Positions 9,599 through 19,107 of a stretch of DNA of 64,000 bases are shown here, piece after piece. The stretch's first letter is position 1; each line of letters starts with the position of its first letter. The notes beneath the pieces are model-generated. The model was not told the origin of the DNA. It was given only the letters and a program-made list of their open reading frames with translations, and made no database searches. Made by a program: the position numbers and the translations under genes. This stretch comes from an uncultured Porphyromonadaceae bacterium (GTDB lineage Bacteria > Bacteroidota > Bacteroidia > Bacteroidales > Muribaculaceae): the NCBI GenBank assembly GCA_947427285.1, contig CANEHE010000003.1, positions 1-64,000 of the forward strand, written 5' to 3'.

Positions 9599-10819
9599 TC
9601 ACTCAAGACGGCGACGGACAAAGAATCCACGGGTGAACATGAGGAACATCATGGCCCCGGCTATCTGTGTGGCAGCGACGCTCCAGAACGCTGCAGCATA
9701 ATCCACATACTGCACCAGAAAACCTCCGGCAAGAATGCCCAGCCCCATGCCGAAATCCCACGATATCAATATCGAGGAATTGGCTGTGCCCCGCTGGTCA
9801 TGACGTGCCACACTGATGAACATGTTGAGAAAAGCCGGATACATCTGTCCGTTGCCAAGACCGATGAGCAACGCCGACAGATAGTAGCTCCAGTGCCCGA
9901 ACGAACAGGCGAAAAGTGTGTAACCGATACTGGATATCACTACTCCGCGGGCACAGTTTCGGGTAAGTTTTCCGGCCCTCAGTGACCGTGCTCCGAAGAG
10001 TCTCGACACAAAAAGACCGCCGGAAAGTATCATGAAAAAAATACCTGTCCCATCGGTGATACCGAGACGATCGCGCCCATAAAGAGCCACATAATTGCTC
10101 ATAACGCCCCAGCACAGACCGAACAGGAGTATGTTGATTGCCATCAGCCACGCACGCCCGAGAAAGAAATGGTCAAGCGACATCTTTGGTTTGGCTTTCA
10201 CTATATCCCTTTCGCGCAAACGTACGCTTGAGGCACTGAGAAAGCCCAGAAATGCAAGCCCCAGAGATATCCAGAACAGCAAAGGGAAATTGCCTGTGAT
10301 ATGATATACATATATCCCTGCGGACGGAGCTATCGCCATCGCCAGATTATTGCTCAGTCCATAGAAACCGATACCTTCATTGCGACGGGAGGAGGGCAGC
10401 ACATCTATCGCCACAGTGGAGTTGGCCACAGTGGCAGCACCGAACGGAATGCCATGCATCGTGCGGACGATGGCAAACATCAGCAATGTGCCGGCTCCGA
10501 TATATCCGGCAAAGAAGATAAAGAAAAACAGAAAACATAACGACAGCACACGCTTGCGGTCGAAACAATCAACCATAAATCCGCTGAAAGGACGCACAAG
10601 CAACGTGGCCACAACATATCCTGACAGCACTACTCCGATTATATGTTTGTCAGCGGCAAACTGCTCGTCAAGATACAGCGGCAACAGCGGTGTCAGCAGA
10701 TAGAAGGCGAAGAAGAGCAGAAAATTGCTCATCATCACCTTGATATAATTTATGTTCCATAGTCGGTTCTCATGTTTTTCCACAGAACCGGTTTTTCTGG
10801 CGGTTTCTTCAGCTTCCAT
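9599..10819 (-). CDS. MFS transporter
   Basis: About 406 residues with twelve predicted membrane segments. Between helices two and three there is the MFS signature FSGFMVDCFDRKRVL. It resembles the drug:H+ antiporter-like DHA1 group. The substrate cannot be read. The ORF track starts 23 codons earlier (MYCHTGIEV...), but MEAEETARK at 10819 gives a normal cytoplasmic N-terminus and leaves the large hairpin at 10857-10909 untranslated. Confidence 0.88.
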   Translation of the reverse strand: MEAEETARKTGSVEKHENRLWNINYIKVMMSNFLLFFAFYLLTPLLPLYLDEQFAADKHIIGVVLSGYVVATLLVRPFSGFMVDCFDRKRVLSLCFLFFFIFFAGYIGAGTLLMFAIVRTMHGIPFGAATVANSTVAIDVLPSSRRNEGIGFYGLSNNLAMAIAPSAGIYVYHITGNFPLLFWISLGLAFLGFLSASSVRLRERDIVKAKPKMSLDHFFLGRAWLMAINILLFGLCWGVMSNYVALYGRDRLGITDGTGIFFMILSGGLFVSRLFGARSLRAGKLTRNCARGVVISSIGYTLFACSFGHWSYYLSALLIGLGNGQMYPAFLNMFISVARHDQRGTANSSILISWDFGMGLGILAGGFLVQYVDYAAAFWSVAATQIAGAMMFLMFTRGFFVRRRLE

Positions 10820-10856
10820 AGTCAGAGGCAAGAAGTAAATACAGAGGGTGGAACGA

Positions 10857-10909
10857 ACCGGCACCTCAATCCCTGTATGGCAATACATATCATTGGGAGA
10901 GGTGCCGGT
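10857..10909. repeat. long hairpin between DUF1015 and MFS genes
   Basis: ACCGGCACCTC and GAGGTGCCGGT are perfect eleven-base inverted arms around a 31-base loop, which contains further pairing (TCCC/GGGA and GTAT/ATAC). No T-run follows on either strand. It could be a rho-assisted terminator or an RNA-stability hairpin between the two leftward genes. Confidence 0.6.
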
Positions 10910-10926
10910 AGAAGTCAGTGTTTCAA

Positions 10927-12171
10927 TCAGTCGAGTTTGTGGATCACCAGTCCGGAACGGAGCTTAGGCTCGAACCATGTGGTCTTGGGTGGCATGATAT
11001 TGCCAGTGTCAGCAATGTTGATCAGCTGATCCATGGTTACGGGATAAAGAGCAAGAGCCATCTTCATCTCACCGCTGTCAACGCGACGCTTAAGTTCGCC
11101 GAGACCGCGGATGCCGCCTACGAAGTCGATGCGCTTGTCAGAACGGAGATCGGTGATTCCGAGTATGTCGCGGAGGATGAGATCGGAGCTTACAGTCACG
11201 TCAAGCACGCCGATAGGATCCTGATCGTTGTAAGTACCTGCCTTTGCAGTGAGAGAGTACCAGCGGCCGTCGAGATAGAGAGAGAAATTGTGGAGGCCTG
11301 CGGGAGTATAGATTTCAGTGCCCATATCCTTCACGTCGAAGTTCTCGCGCACCTTGTCGAGGAACTGCTCCGGAGTGAGACCGTTGAGATCGCGTACCAC
11401 ACGGTTGTAGTCGATGATCTTAAGGTGGGAAGCAGGGAATGCCACAGCCATGAAATAGTTGTACTCCTCGTCACCGCGATGGTTGGGATTGTTCTTGGCT
11501 TTCTCCGCACCTACGAGAGCGGCGGCAGCACTGCGGTGATGTCCGTCTGCGATATAGAGGTTCGGAATCTTGGCAAATTCCTCAGTGATAGTTTCGATGG
11601 TCTTCGGATCCTCGATGAGCCAGAGCGTGTGACCGAAGTTGTCATCAGTAACGAAGTCGTATTCAGGCTTTCCGGCAGTAACGTCGCGAATGATCTTCTC
11701 AAGTACCTCATTGTCGGGGAAAGCGAAGAACACCGGTTCGATATTGGCGTTGTTGACGCGTACATGCTTCATGCGGTCTTCCTCCTTGTCGCGACGGGTC
11801 AGTTCATGCTTTTTGATGCGGCCTTCCATATAGTCGTCCACCCAGGCTGCAACCACAAAACCGTACTGTGTGCGGCCATCCATGGTCTGTGCATAGATGT
11901 AATACTTCTCCTTGTCATCCTGCACGAGCCAGCCGTTCTCCTGGAACTTGTGGAAATTCTCAACAGCCTTTTCGTAGACTTTGGGATCATGCTCATCAAA
12001 TCCGGGTTCAAAATCGATTTCCGGCTTGATGATATGATAGAGTGATTTGGGGTTGCCTTCAGCCTCTTTGCGGGCCTCTTCGGAATTGAGTACGTCGTAG
12101 GGACGCGATACTACTTCCTCCACCATCTCCTTGGGAGGGCGGACGCCTTTGAAAGGTTTTACTTTTGCCAT
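10927..12171 (-). CDS. DUF1015 family protein
   Basis: A 414-residue cytoplasmic protein of the DUF1015 family. The conserved N-terminus VKPFKGVRPPKEMVEEVVSRPYDVLN and the ADGHHRSAAA motif, which resembles an active-site loop, are both present. The biochemical role is not established; related genes often sit with serine-biosynthesis genes. Here it follows purA by 43 bases on the same strand, so fur, purA and this gene may be one transcript. Length is normal. Confidence 0.9.
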   Translation of the reverse strand: MAKVKPFKGVRPPKEMVEEVVSRPYDVLNSEEARKEAEGNPKSLYHIIKPEIDFEPGFDEHDPKVYEKAVENFHKFQENGWLVQDDKEKYYIYAQTMDGRTQYGFVVAAWVDDYMEGRIKKHELTRRDKEEDRMKHVRVNNANIEPVFFAFPDNEVLEKIIRDVTAGKPEYDFVTDDNFGHTLWLIEDPKTIETITEEFAKIPNLYIADGHHRSAAAALVGAEKAKNNPNHRGDEEYNYFMAVAFPASHLKIIDYNRVVRDLNGLTPEQFLDKVRENFDVKDMGTEIYTPAGLHNFSLYLDGRWYSLTAKAGTYNDQDPIGVLDVTVSSDLILRDILGITDLRSDKRIDFVGGIRGLGELKRRVDSGEMKMALALYPVTMDQLINIADTGNIMPPKTTWFEPKLRSGLVIHKLD

Positions 12172-12214
12172 GGTTTCTTTATGAAATTAAGATTGTTATT
12201 GTTATTATGTCTGT

Positions 12215-13486
12215 TTACAACTCTTTGCGGATTATGGTCTGTTGTCGGTCAGGGCCTACGGAGACTATATAGACCGGTGCGCCGAGTCTCTCCTCCACAA
12301 ATCTGATATAAGCCTTGAATTCCTCAGGAAAATCGGACGCCTCCCTGCATTGTGTAAGATCAGCCTTCCATCCGGGGAGTTCCACGTATACCGGTTCTAT
12401 ATCTTCCACTGCGGCATCAAACGGGAAACGGTCTGTCTCCTTGCCGTTGATCCTATAGGCCACACACGCCTTGATTGTATCGAAACCGTCGAGGACATCG
12501 GCCTTCATCATGATAAGGCGGTTGACACCGTTGATCATGACAGCATAACGCAATGCCACAAGGTCAATCCATCCGCAACGACGTTTCCGTCCCGTCACAG
12601 CCCCGAATTCATGACCCTTCTGCCCGAGTTCATCGCCAATGGCGTCGAAAAGCTCCGTAGGAAATGGCCCGCTGCCGACACGCGTGCAGTACGCCTTGAA
12701 TATTCCATATACATCCCCGATACGGTGCGGCGAAAGTCCGAGACCGGTACACGTCCCGGCGGCTACGGTATTGGAAGATGTGACAAACGGATATGATCCG
12801 AAGTCTACGTCAAGCATCGTGCCTTGTGCTCCCTCGCAAAGAATCTTCCTGTCAGCATCAAGCATCGCGTTCAGCTCATATTCGCTGTCTACAATGTCGA
12901 ATCTGCGCAGATAGTCGAGGGCGTCAAGCCATTCCTGTTCCGCTACGAGCGGATCAGGTTCATAACCTGCCGATTTGAGCATATTCAGGTGCCGTTTCTT
13001 CGCAGCAGCATATTTTGCATCGAAATCATTGAATATATCGCCTACACGCAGACCATTGCGCGAGATCTTGTCCGTATATGTAGGACCTATGCCTTTGCCG
13101 GTAGTACCTATCTTAGCGTTTCCCTTCGCCAGTTCATTGGCTGCGTCGAGATGCCGGTGTGTGGGGAGTATAAGATGGGCTTTTTTGGAGATTTTCAATA
13201 TTTTTGTCAGCTTCACCCCCTCTTTCTCAAGAGTCTCTGCTTCCTGACGGAAAAGCACCGGATCAAGCACGACACCGTTGCCGATATAATTCACATTGTT
13301 CCGAAATATTCCGGAAGGAATCGAACGGAGCACAACCTTTCTGCCGTCGAACTCCAGGGTATGTCCGGCGTTGGGACCTCCCTGAAAGCGCGCTACCGCA
13401 TCGTAGCGCGGAGTCAGCACGTCAACCACTTTCCCTTTACCTTCGTCTCCCCATTGGAGACCAAGTAGCACATCTGCCTTAACCAT
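12215..13486 (-). CDS. purA: adenylosuccinate synthetase
   Basis: A 423-residue enzyme joining IMP and aspartate with GTP, the first committed step to AMP. The P-loop-like GDEGKGKVVD lies at the N-terminus, followed by GPNAGHTLEF, and the family's IGTTGKGIGPTYTDK. The ORF track begins 71 codons upstream inside the fur gene's 3' region. MVKADVLLGLQWGDEGKGK at 13486 is the conserved start. It lies 35 bases after the fur stop, so co-transcription with fur is likely. Confidence 0.99.
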   Translation of the reverse strand: MVKADVLLGLQWGDEGKGKVVDVLTPRYDAVARFQGGPNAGHTLEFDGRKVVLRSIPSGIFRNNVNYIGNGVVLDPVLFRQEAETLEKEGVKLTKILKISKKAHLILPTHRHLDAANELAKGNAKIGTTGKGIGPTYTDKISRNGLRVGDIFNDFDAKYAAAKKRHLNMLKSAGYEPDPLVAEQEWLDALDYLRRFDIVDSEYELNAMLDADRKILCEGAQGTMLDVDFGSYPFVTSSNTVAAGTCTGLGLSPHRIGDVYGIFKAYCTRVGSGPFPTELFDAIGDELGQKGHEFGAVTGRKRRCGWIDLVALRYAVMINGVNRLIMMKADVLDGFDTIKACVAYRINGKETDRFPFDAAVEDIEPVYVELPGWKADLTQCREASDFPEEFKAYIRFVEERLGAPVYIVSVGPDRQQTIIRKEL

Positions 13487-13521
13487 AGTCTGTAGTAGTG
13501 TATGTATTCTCTTAATAGAGG

Positions 13522-13998
13522 TCAGTTTTTCTTCCCTGCGGCTTTCGACTTCCTTCTGGCTCTTCGCGCACAGACGGAACACACGCCGTAGACCGCCGTG
13601 GAAAAATATGCAGGCGTGAATGCCTCGAATTTCCGCCCTTTGAAATGGGCCGTCACCGTCGGATCTTTCTCTTCCCGGATCTTTCCGCACGAAGTGCACA
13701 CAAGATGAAGAAAACCAGGACGTGCCACAGCATACCGTGTCTCCGACGGTTCAAGCGGCAACAGACTCAGCAGTCCGCATCTGCACAGAAGTTCCAGAGT
13801 CTGATACACTGTCGAACGACTGACATGAAAACCTTCCTCCTCAAGACGTCGCATCAAATCGGAAGCAGCAAACTGCCGCTTCATCTTCCATACGGACTCA
13901 AGGATGGCAAATCGTTCCGAAGTCTGACGCATCTCATTGAGAGTCAGAAATTCCGACAACCTTTCATGTGCCTGTTGCAAGGATAATGACGATGCCAT
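13522..13998 (-). CDS. Fur-family metal-responsive repressor
   Basis: A 158-residue Fur-family regulator. The winged-helix region (about 30-95) reads LNEMRQTSERFAILESVWKMKRQFAASDLMRRLEEEGFHVSRSTVYQTLELL. The C-terminal dimerisation part carries the two structural-zinc pairs CTSC and CSVC, and a basic tail RRARRKSKAAGKKN. The longer ORF to 14196 is rejected because a strong promoter lies between it and MASSLSLQQ at 13998. Which metal or peroxide it senses cannot be decided. It is the first gene of the fur-purA unit. Confidence 0.94.
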   Translation of the reverse strand: MASSLSLQQAHERLSEFLTLNEMRQTSERFAILESVWKMKRQFAASDLMRRLEEEGFHVSRSTVYQTLELLCRCGLLSLLPLEPSETRYAVARPGFLHLVCTSCGKIREEKDPTVTAHFKGRKFEAFTPAYFSTAVYGVCSVCARRARRKSKAAGKKN

Positions 13999-14035
13999 TT
14001 CATGCAGCGGAGCGGCCTTGAGGCCAAATCCGTTG

Positions 14036-14067
14036 CAAAGGTACGCACACACGTCCGATTTTCCAAA
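14036..14067 (-). promoter_or_regulatory. promoter of the fur-purA unit
   Basis: On the minus strand TTTG, 20 bases, then TACCTTTG: an exact Bacteroidetes consensus match. It fixes the Fur start at 13998 with a leader of about 30 bases. Confidence 0.8.
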
Positions 14068-14123
14068 TATTTCCCCTATTTCCTTGCAGTCGACTTCCAT
14101 CAAGATGGGGGTACACCAACGAA

Positions 14124-14154
14124 AAAGAGCAGTGGAATTAGTCCACCGCTCTTT
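14124..14154 (-). terminator. intrinsic terminator after BspA-like gene
   Basis: AAAGAGC and GCTCTTT arms with an inner GTGGA/TCCAC stem; on the minus strand the hairpin runs into TTTTTCG. It ends the transcript of the gene stopping at 14186. Confidence 0.75.
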
Positions 14155-14185
14155 GATGTATGTTCCGAATACAGGTACCTGTATT

Positions 14186-15757
14186 TTACCGAACAATCAC
14201 CTTACGCACTTTGTCACCTTTGCGTTCGATGACCAACTGACCCCGGACCGGATCGAATATCTCAATACCCTGAAGATTGAAATAGCGGACCTCGTCATTG
14301 TCTACATCCTCGATTCCTTCTACACCGACAGCCGAACTAACCGTCACGTCGCATGTCGCGGAATATCCGCCACAGGAGGCGGTAATGACCGCAGTGCCCT
14401 CCGCAACAAGCGATACCACACCGTCAACCACCGTAGCCACGGAAGTATTGGAAGAAGTCCATGTCACGGTCTTATCCGTGGCATCATCTGGCTTGACCGT
14501 AGCGACGAGAGTGAAGGATGTTCCGGAGAAACCGGTAAATTCTGTCCGGTCAAGTGTGATTCCTGTGACATCTATTGTCGGAGGATCCATCTCCACATAG
14601 TTCTTGAAACCATTCCAGTTGGTGGTATTTCTATAGGTTTCTGCTGTGCCATAAGGGACATGAAGAGTCGTGTTGGCCTTCACTGCGGCAGGGAAGGTGG
14701 TAGCCGCAATCGTAGCCGGAACAGTTGCAAGCGAGTAAACATCTGTCAGATTCGAACATCCGACGAATGCGTCATACTCGATTGTCTGCAGACCGCTTCC
14801 GAGAGTTATGGTCTTCATACTGTTCTGATAGAATGTTCCATGCTCAATCAAACTGACAGAATTGGGTATCACGTAGTTATCGATGAGTTTCAATTGATAG
14901 TACGATTCCCAGCCTATTTTGGTGATGGTCTCTGGAAGATTGATGGCCGTTGCCTGGCATAGATAGAAGCATTCCGCCTCGATTTCCGTGACAGTATAGT
15001 CTACTCCCTCGGAAGATATCTTCTCCTTTATATTGAGATCTCCGGAATATTTATCCACACTCAGACGATAGGGAGACATGACCATCGCGGTCTTGTCCGT
15101 ATTATTGAGCTGATACCAGATCCCGTCGACATTCACCGGTCCTATGGGAACGTACGCCTTGAAACCACTCCAGTTAGTCGCCGTCTTATAGGCATTGATA
15201 GCCGAGGGGGGCATCCTGAGCGTGATATTAGACTTTATCGCCGCCGGGAACGTGTTGCCGGAGATCAAGGGCGGCGTCGTGTTCAGGCTCACAACCTCGA
15301 TCAGAGTCGTGCAATCCCTGAAAGCGTTGCCGTCGATATTGGTCAGACCTGAGCCAAGGGTTATCTTCCCTATTTTCGCTCCGTCGAAAGCGCAAGAACC
15401 TATGGTAGACACGGAATTGGGAATCACAAGCTCCGGGATGACGATTCCCTCAAAAGAATACTTCCCAAGCGATGTCAGAGTCTCCGGAAGCGTTAGAGAA
15501 GACATGTTTGCCCCAATAAACGCTCCGGAAGCTATAGATGTTACGGTATATCTGTTCGCTGGAAACTGCACGCTGTTCACATACGGAGGAATCACCATAT
15601 TTCCGCTGTACGAAACTTCGTTGATTTTCACTTCGGCGGTCATCGTAGTGTTGTTGTATCCGTATCGGATTCCGTCTACCGTTTCTTCTCCGTCATATGC
15701 AGCAAATGTCATCATCGAGACAGACACTGCAAAAGCTAATAAAATTTGTTTTTTCAT
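14186..15757 (-). CDS. secreted BspA-like leucine-rich-repeat protein with Big_2 domain
   Basis: A 523-residue secreted protein with signal peptide [19 protein letters not shown]. Two blocks of BspA/TpLRR-type repeats follow (about 60-200 and 225-385), each repeat built like [17 protein letters not shown] bacterial Ig-like Big_2 domain lies at about 395-470 ([41 protein letters not shown]). The C-terminal tail ends [13 protein letters not shown]...[15 protein letters not shown], resembling a secretion or anchoring tail shared with its neighbours. It starts 13 bases after the stop of the 939-residue paralogue, so the two form an operon. The role is probably surface adhesion. Confidence 0.88.
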   Translation of the reverse strand: MKKQILLAFAVSVSMMTFAAYDGEETVDGIRYGYNNTTMTAEVKINEVSYSGNMVIPPYVNSVQFPANRYTVTSIASGAFIGANMSSLTLPETLTSLGKYSFEGIVIPELVIPNSVSTIGSCAFDGAKIGKITLGSGLTNIDGNAFRDCTTLIEVVSLNTTPPLISGNTFPAAIKSNITLRMPPSAINAYKTATNWSGFKAYVPIGPVNVDGIWYQLNNTDKTAMVMSPYRLSVDKYSGDLNIKEKISSEGVDYTVTEIEAECFYLCQATAINLPETITKIGWESYYQLKLIDNYVIPNSVSLIEHGTFYQNSMKTITLGSGLQTIEYDAFVGCSNLTDVYSLATVPATIAATTFPAAVKANTTLHVPYGTAETYRNTTNWNGFKNYVEMDPPTIDVTGITLDRTEFTGFSGTSFTLVATVKPDDATDKTVTWTSSNTSVATVVDGVVSLVAEGTAVITASCGGYSATCDVTVSSAVGVEGIEDVDNDEVRYFNLQGIEIFDPVRGQLVIERKGDKVRKVIVR

Positions 15758-15770
15758 TTTTTTTGAATCG

Positions 15771-18590
15771 TTACCTGATTATTATTTTCTCAGTTCTGGA
15801 TCCGGACTTCAATATGTAGAGTCCCGGACGCAATGATTTACATCCGCTACGGAGACCGGCAAATACCTTCACACCGTCAAATGTATAGATTTCAACCTCC
15901 GCGTCTCCATCCATGTCAGCACCGATCTCTTCAACGGAATCATACCGCGAGTCTACAGTCACAGTACATTCCGAGGAGATCAGTCCGCAATATGCGGTAA
16001 ACGTCGTAGTGCCGTCAGTCAGAAGAGTAACCACATTATCCTCTCCTATCGTTGCCACTTCAGGGTTGGAATTGGTGACAATCACTGTCTTGAAATCCGC
16101 ATCAGCAGGGAGGAGGGAAGGAGTGAGAGTAAATTTGTCTCCAGGTTTGCCGATATAACTGTCCGGAGTGAGTTTCACCTCCACAGGCATCTCATCGCCA
16201 TCGTGCCAGTATACCCAGCTTCTGAAATTCTTCCATCCGGCGCATTTCTTGTAGTTGCCGAACATCGAGGCTGGAATCACAAGTTCACACGCAGGCCATA
16301 TTTCAGGCGAGAATGCCTGTCCATAATCTGTCGGATCTCCCGAATAAGTGAAAAACACAGGTGGAGTCATATTGACACAGCGTATGTAGCGGATTTTAGG
16401 AGAATCGTAGAACGCCATCATTCCTATCTGTTCCAGATGGTCGGGAAGGGCCACTGAAATCAGATCAGGACATGACATGAAAGCCTGCGCATCAATTGTC
16501 TTCACACTCTGAGGGACATCAAATACTCGGAGGCCAGTACCCTGAAACATCCCCTGAGGAATACGCCCGATGCCTTCCGGCATAGAAACCTCACGAAGCA
16601 AGGAGCAATCTTTGAATACGGATATCCCAAGCGAATCCACGGAAGCCGGAACGGTAACACTCTCTATCGAAGTTCCTGAAAAAGCCTGTTGCCCTATAAT
16701 CTTCACTCCCGAAGCAATGGTAAGCTTGCGGAGGGCAGAGAGGCCCTGGAACACAAATGGACGTATTTCCTTCACTCTTTCCGAAATATTGACCTCAGTC
16801 ACAGGTTGACCGTTTAGATAAAGAGAACCGGTAATGGCGATTGGATTGGAATTGCGGTTTTTAAACTGGATGTCACACCAATCGTCGAGCGAGCTGATAT
16901 TGATTCTTTCCAGACCTTCACACTGGCGAAAAGCATCATATCCGATCGTATCTACCGATGCAGGGATCGTGACAGATTTCACATTCTTATAGAGTGCGAA
17001 AGCATTTGCCCCGATTCCCTTCACCGTATAGGTGATACCGCCGGGAGTGATTGTCTCTGGAATCACGATATCTCCTTTGTACTCCGCATCACCACGGATC
17101 AGAGTCGCAGTTTTCCTTTCTGTTCCAGTATCCTTTTCAAAGAACAGCTGATATTTCAGACCATCCACCGTAGGGTTCGGCTCTATAGAAATCACACGGC
17201 ACATCGCACTAACCGTAGTATTACCGTTGCAAATCGCCTCTATATTACCCACGCCTGCACCTACAAGTGTTACTGTACCGTCATCATCCACAGTGGCAAC
17301 ATCCGTATTGAGCGATTTCCATTCAACAGTCTTGTCCGTGCTGTCATCCGGCAATACCACGGCCGTAAGTTTATACACACTACCTTTGAAAGCTTTTATT
17401 TCAGAAGAAGACAAAGTTACCGACTCTGGACGCACGGGACTGTCAGCATACTCCTGAATTGTATTGAACTTACTCCATACCGTATTCTTCTTATAAGCCT
17501 CAACACATCCACGGGGAACGAAAAGCGCGCATTCGGTCACATCAAGACCAGCAAATGTGGTGCTTTCCACAGCAGGTGCCTTCGGATTAAGGGAAACAAG
17601 CTCTTTCAGACCCGCACAGTTACGGAAAGCATACATACCTATGGATTTTACTTTCTCCGGCAAAATGAGCTTTGAAACCGAAGTCTCACTAAAAGCATGA
17701 TTCGAAATAGTATTCAATGTCTCAGGAAGTATAATCGCGGTCACTTTTGACTGATAGCAGAATGCACCGTAATTTACCCCAGTGACAACGTATTGCTTAC
17801 CGTCACAAGTAAATTCCGACGGAATCGTGATTTCCCCGGAATACTCCATACCCGAGTTCGGCTCATTGACACCAGCCTCCATGCGATCGGTATCGTATGG
17901 GCGCGTGGTGAGCTTGTAACAGATACCATCGATGACACATATTCCATCGACCGACACCGTGCCGGTTTCGACCTCCTCGTATGCCTTGAAACCGGCCCAG
18001 TTGGCTGCATTCCGATACACTTCGACCGACCCGGCAGGCACTTTGAGCGTAACGTTTTTCTTTACAGTGGCCGGGAAAGTACCGCTCTGGATTTCAAACG
18101 GAGTTTTACCCAGACATTCCACTTCTGTCAACGACGTGCATTCTTTGAAAGCATTGTTGCCCACACTGACCACTCCAGATCCGAAGGTAATTCTTTTCAG
18201 TTTTGAATACTGAAACGCAGAGACACCGATAGTCTTCACTGAATTAGGAATTACCAGATCCGTAAGAAGAGTGGAATCAAACGAATATTCATCAAGAGTC
18301 AGAATCGTTGAGGGGAGAGTCACCGATGTCACCTCATCATAGTCATTGAACGCAAACTGGCCTACAGAAGTGACCGAGTACTCGACACCATTATACGTGA
18401 CCGTAGGAGGCACCACTATATCCCCCTTATAACAGTTCATGTCATTGCCATCGTAATAGGCATTCGCCACCGCCGCAGTCTTATCAGCACTGTTGAACTT
18501 GTAGTAGAGATCACCGGATTTTCCCACCATCTGCGCGTAGACTCCCATCGAAGCACACACCAAAAAAGATAATAGTAAACCTTTTTTCAT
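15771..18590 (-). CDS. large secreted BspA-like leucine-rich-repeat protein
   Basis: A 939-residue protein starting at the ATG of [20 protein letters not shown], a clear signal peptide; the ORF track's extra eleven codons precede it and are rejected. Three BspA-like repeat blocks (roughly 60-200, 225-370 and 495-780) are separated by a Big_2 Ig-like domain (about 385-460) and followed by another (about 815-890). The tail ...[15 protein letters not shown]...[20 protein letters not shown] matches those of the other two. Such proteins are cell-surface or outer-membrane-exported ligand binders in Bacteroidales. It is the first gene of the two-gene unit. Confidence 0.88.
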   Translation of the reverse strand: MKKGLLLSFLVCASMGVYAQMVGKSGDLYYKFNSADKTAAVANAYYDGNDMNCYKGDIVVPPTVTYNGVEYSVTSVGQFAFNDYDEVTSVTLPSTILTLDEYSFDSTLLTDLVIPNSVKTIGVSAFQYSKLKRITFGSGVVSVGNNAFKECTSLTEVECLGKTPFEIQSGTFPATVKKNVTLKVPAGSVEVYRNAANWAGFKAYEEVETGTVSVDGICVIDGICYKLTTRPYDTDRMEAGVNEPNSGMEYSGEITIPSEFTCDGKQYVVTGVNYGAFCYQSKVTAIILPETLNTISNHAFSETSVSKLILPEKVKSIGMYAFRNCAGLKELVSLNPKAPAVESTTFAGLDVTECALFVPRGCVEAYKKNTVWSKFNTIQEYADSPVRPESVTLSSSEIKAFKGSVYKLTAVVLPDDSTDKTVEWKSLNTDVATVDDDGTVTLVGAGVGNIEAICNGNTTVSAMCRVISIEPNPTVDGLKYQLFFEKDTGTERKTATLIRGDAEYKGDIVIPETITPGGITYTVKGIGANAFALYKNVKSVTIPASVDTIGYDAFRQCEGLERINISSLDDWCDIQFKNRNSNPIAITGSLYLNGQPVTEVNISERVKEIRPFVFQGLSALRKLTIASGVKIIGQQAFSGTSIESVTVPASVDSLGISVFKDCSLLREVSMPEGIGRIPQGMFQGTGLRVFDVPQSVKTIDAQAFMSCPDLISVALPDHLEQIGMMAFYDSPKIRYIRCVNMTPPVFFTYSGDPTDYGQAFSPEIWPACELVIPASMFGNYKKCAGWKNFRSWVYWHDGDEMPVEVKLTPDSYIGKPGDKFTLTPSLLPADADFKTVIVTNSNPEVATIGEDNVVTLLTDGTTTFTAYCGLISSECTVTVDSRYDSVEEIGADMDGDAEVEIYTFDGVKVFAGLRSGCKSLRPGLYILKSGSRTEKIIIR

Positions 18591-18660
18591 TAGAATAAAT
18601 AATATAGTTACTTCTAAATTCAATTTCTCTGCATAAATACAGAGGAATATTAATTTTAGG

Positions 18661-18668
18661 CAAAATTA
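18661..18668 (-). promoter_or_regulatory. -7 element for the BspA-like operon
   Basis: TAATTTTG then CC on the minus strand, about 70 bases before the ATG at 18590. The -33 region is poor. Confidence 0.5.
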
Positions 18669-18820
18669 CATATTCCCGCCAACTCCCCCCCCAATAAAAT
18701 TACTTAATTTATGTTAAATAGTCATAACCGTGACTGATTTTATATTATTATCTGTCAAACCAACAACGTATCACCAGCGTTCTGATAATGTAAATTGCAC
18801 CTTTCTTAAACATATACACT

Positions 18821-18982
18821 ATGAAAAAATACAGATGTGAAGTATGCGACTGGATCTACGACCCTGAAAAGGGTGATCCGGACAATGGAATCGCTCCCGG
18901 AACAGCTTTCGAAGACCTTCCTTCAGACTGGGTATGTCCCGTCTGTGGCGTAGGAAAAGAGGACTTCGTAGAGGAGCCATAA
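18821..18982 (+). CDS. rubredoxin
   Basis: A 53-residue rubredoxin too short for the ORF track. The two iron-binding pairs are CEVC (residues 6-9) and CPVC (39-42), with the family core [33 protein letters not shown]. It is a cytoplasmic one-electron carrier, typically serving oxygen or peroxide detoxification in anaerobes. It is monocistronic, transcribed against the flanking BspA-like genes, with a -7-like TAAATTGC about 25 bases upstream and a strong terminator downstream. Confidence 0.97.
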   Translation: MKKYRCEVCDWIYDPEKGDPDNGIAPGTAFEDLPSDWVCPVCGVGKEDFVEEP

Positions 18983-19022
18983 TTCCAACGGAATTTTCCG
19001 CTTAAAATAATAACGACGATAA

Positions 19023-19053
19023 AAGGAGTGCTTTGAAATTCAAGGCACTCCTT
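19023..19053. terminator. bidirectional hairpin terminator
   Basis: A 31-base near-perfect palindrome, AAGGAGTGC...GCACTCCTT with inner TTTGAA/TTCAAG pairing. It sits between convergent rubredoxin and the third BspA-like gene and has A/T-rich flanks on both sides. Confidence 0.75.
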
Positions 19054-19107
19054 ATCTTATATTATTACAGACCTTTACTTATTGATGGTCATCCCATGTA
19101 AGGCATT

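Noticed and set aside
10918-12045. 375-codon plus-strand ORF opposite the DUF1015 gene
   Set aside because: Despite its length it is the exact antisense of the conserved DUF1015 protein and shows no domain.
13522-14196. Long 224-residue version of the Fur protein
   Set aside because: The exact promoter at 14036-14067 lies inside the extension, and the extra residues do not resemble Fur.
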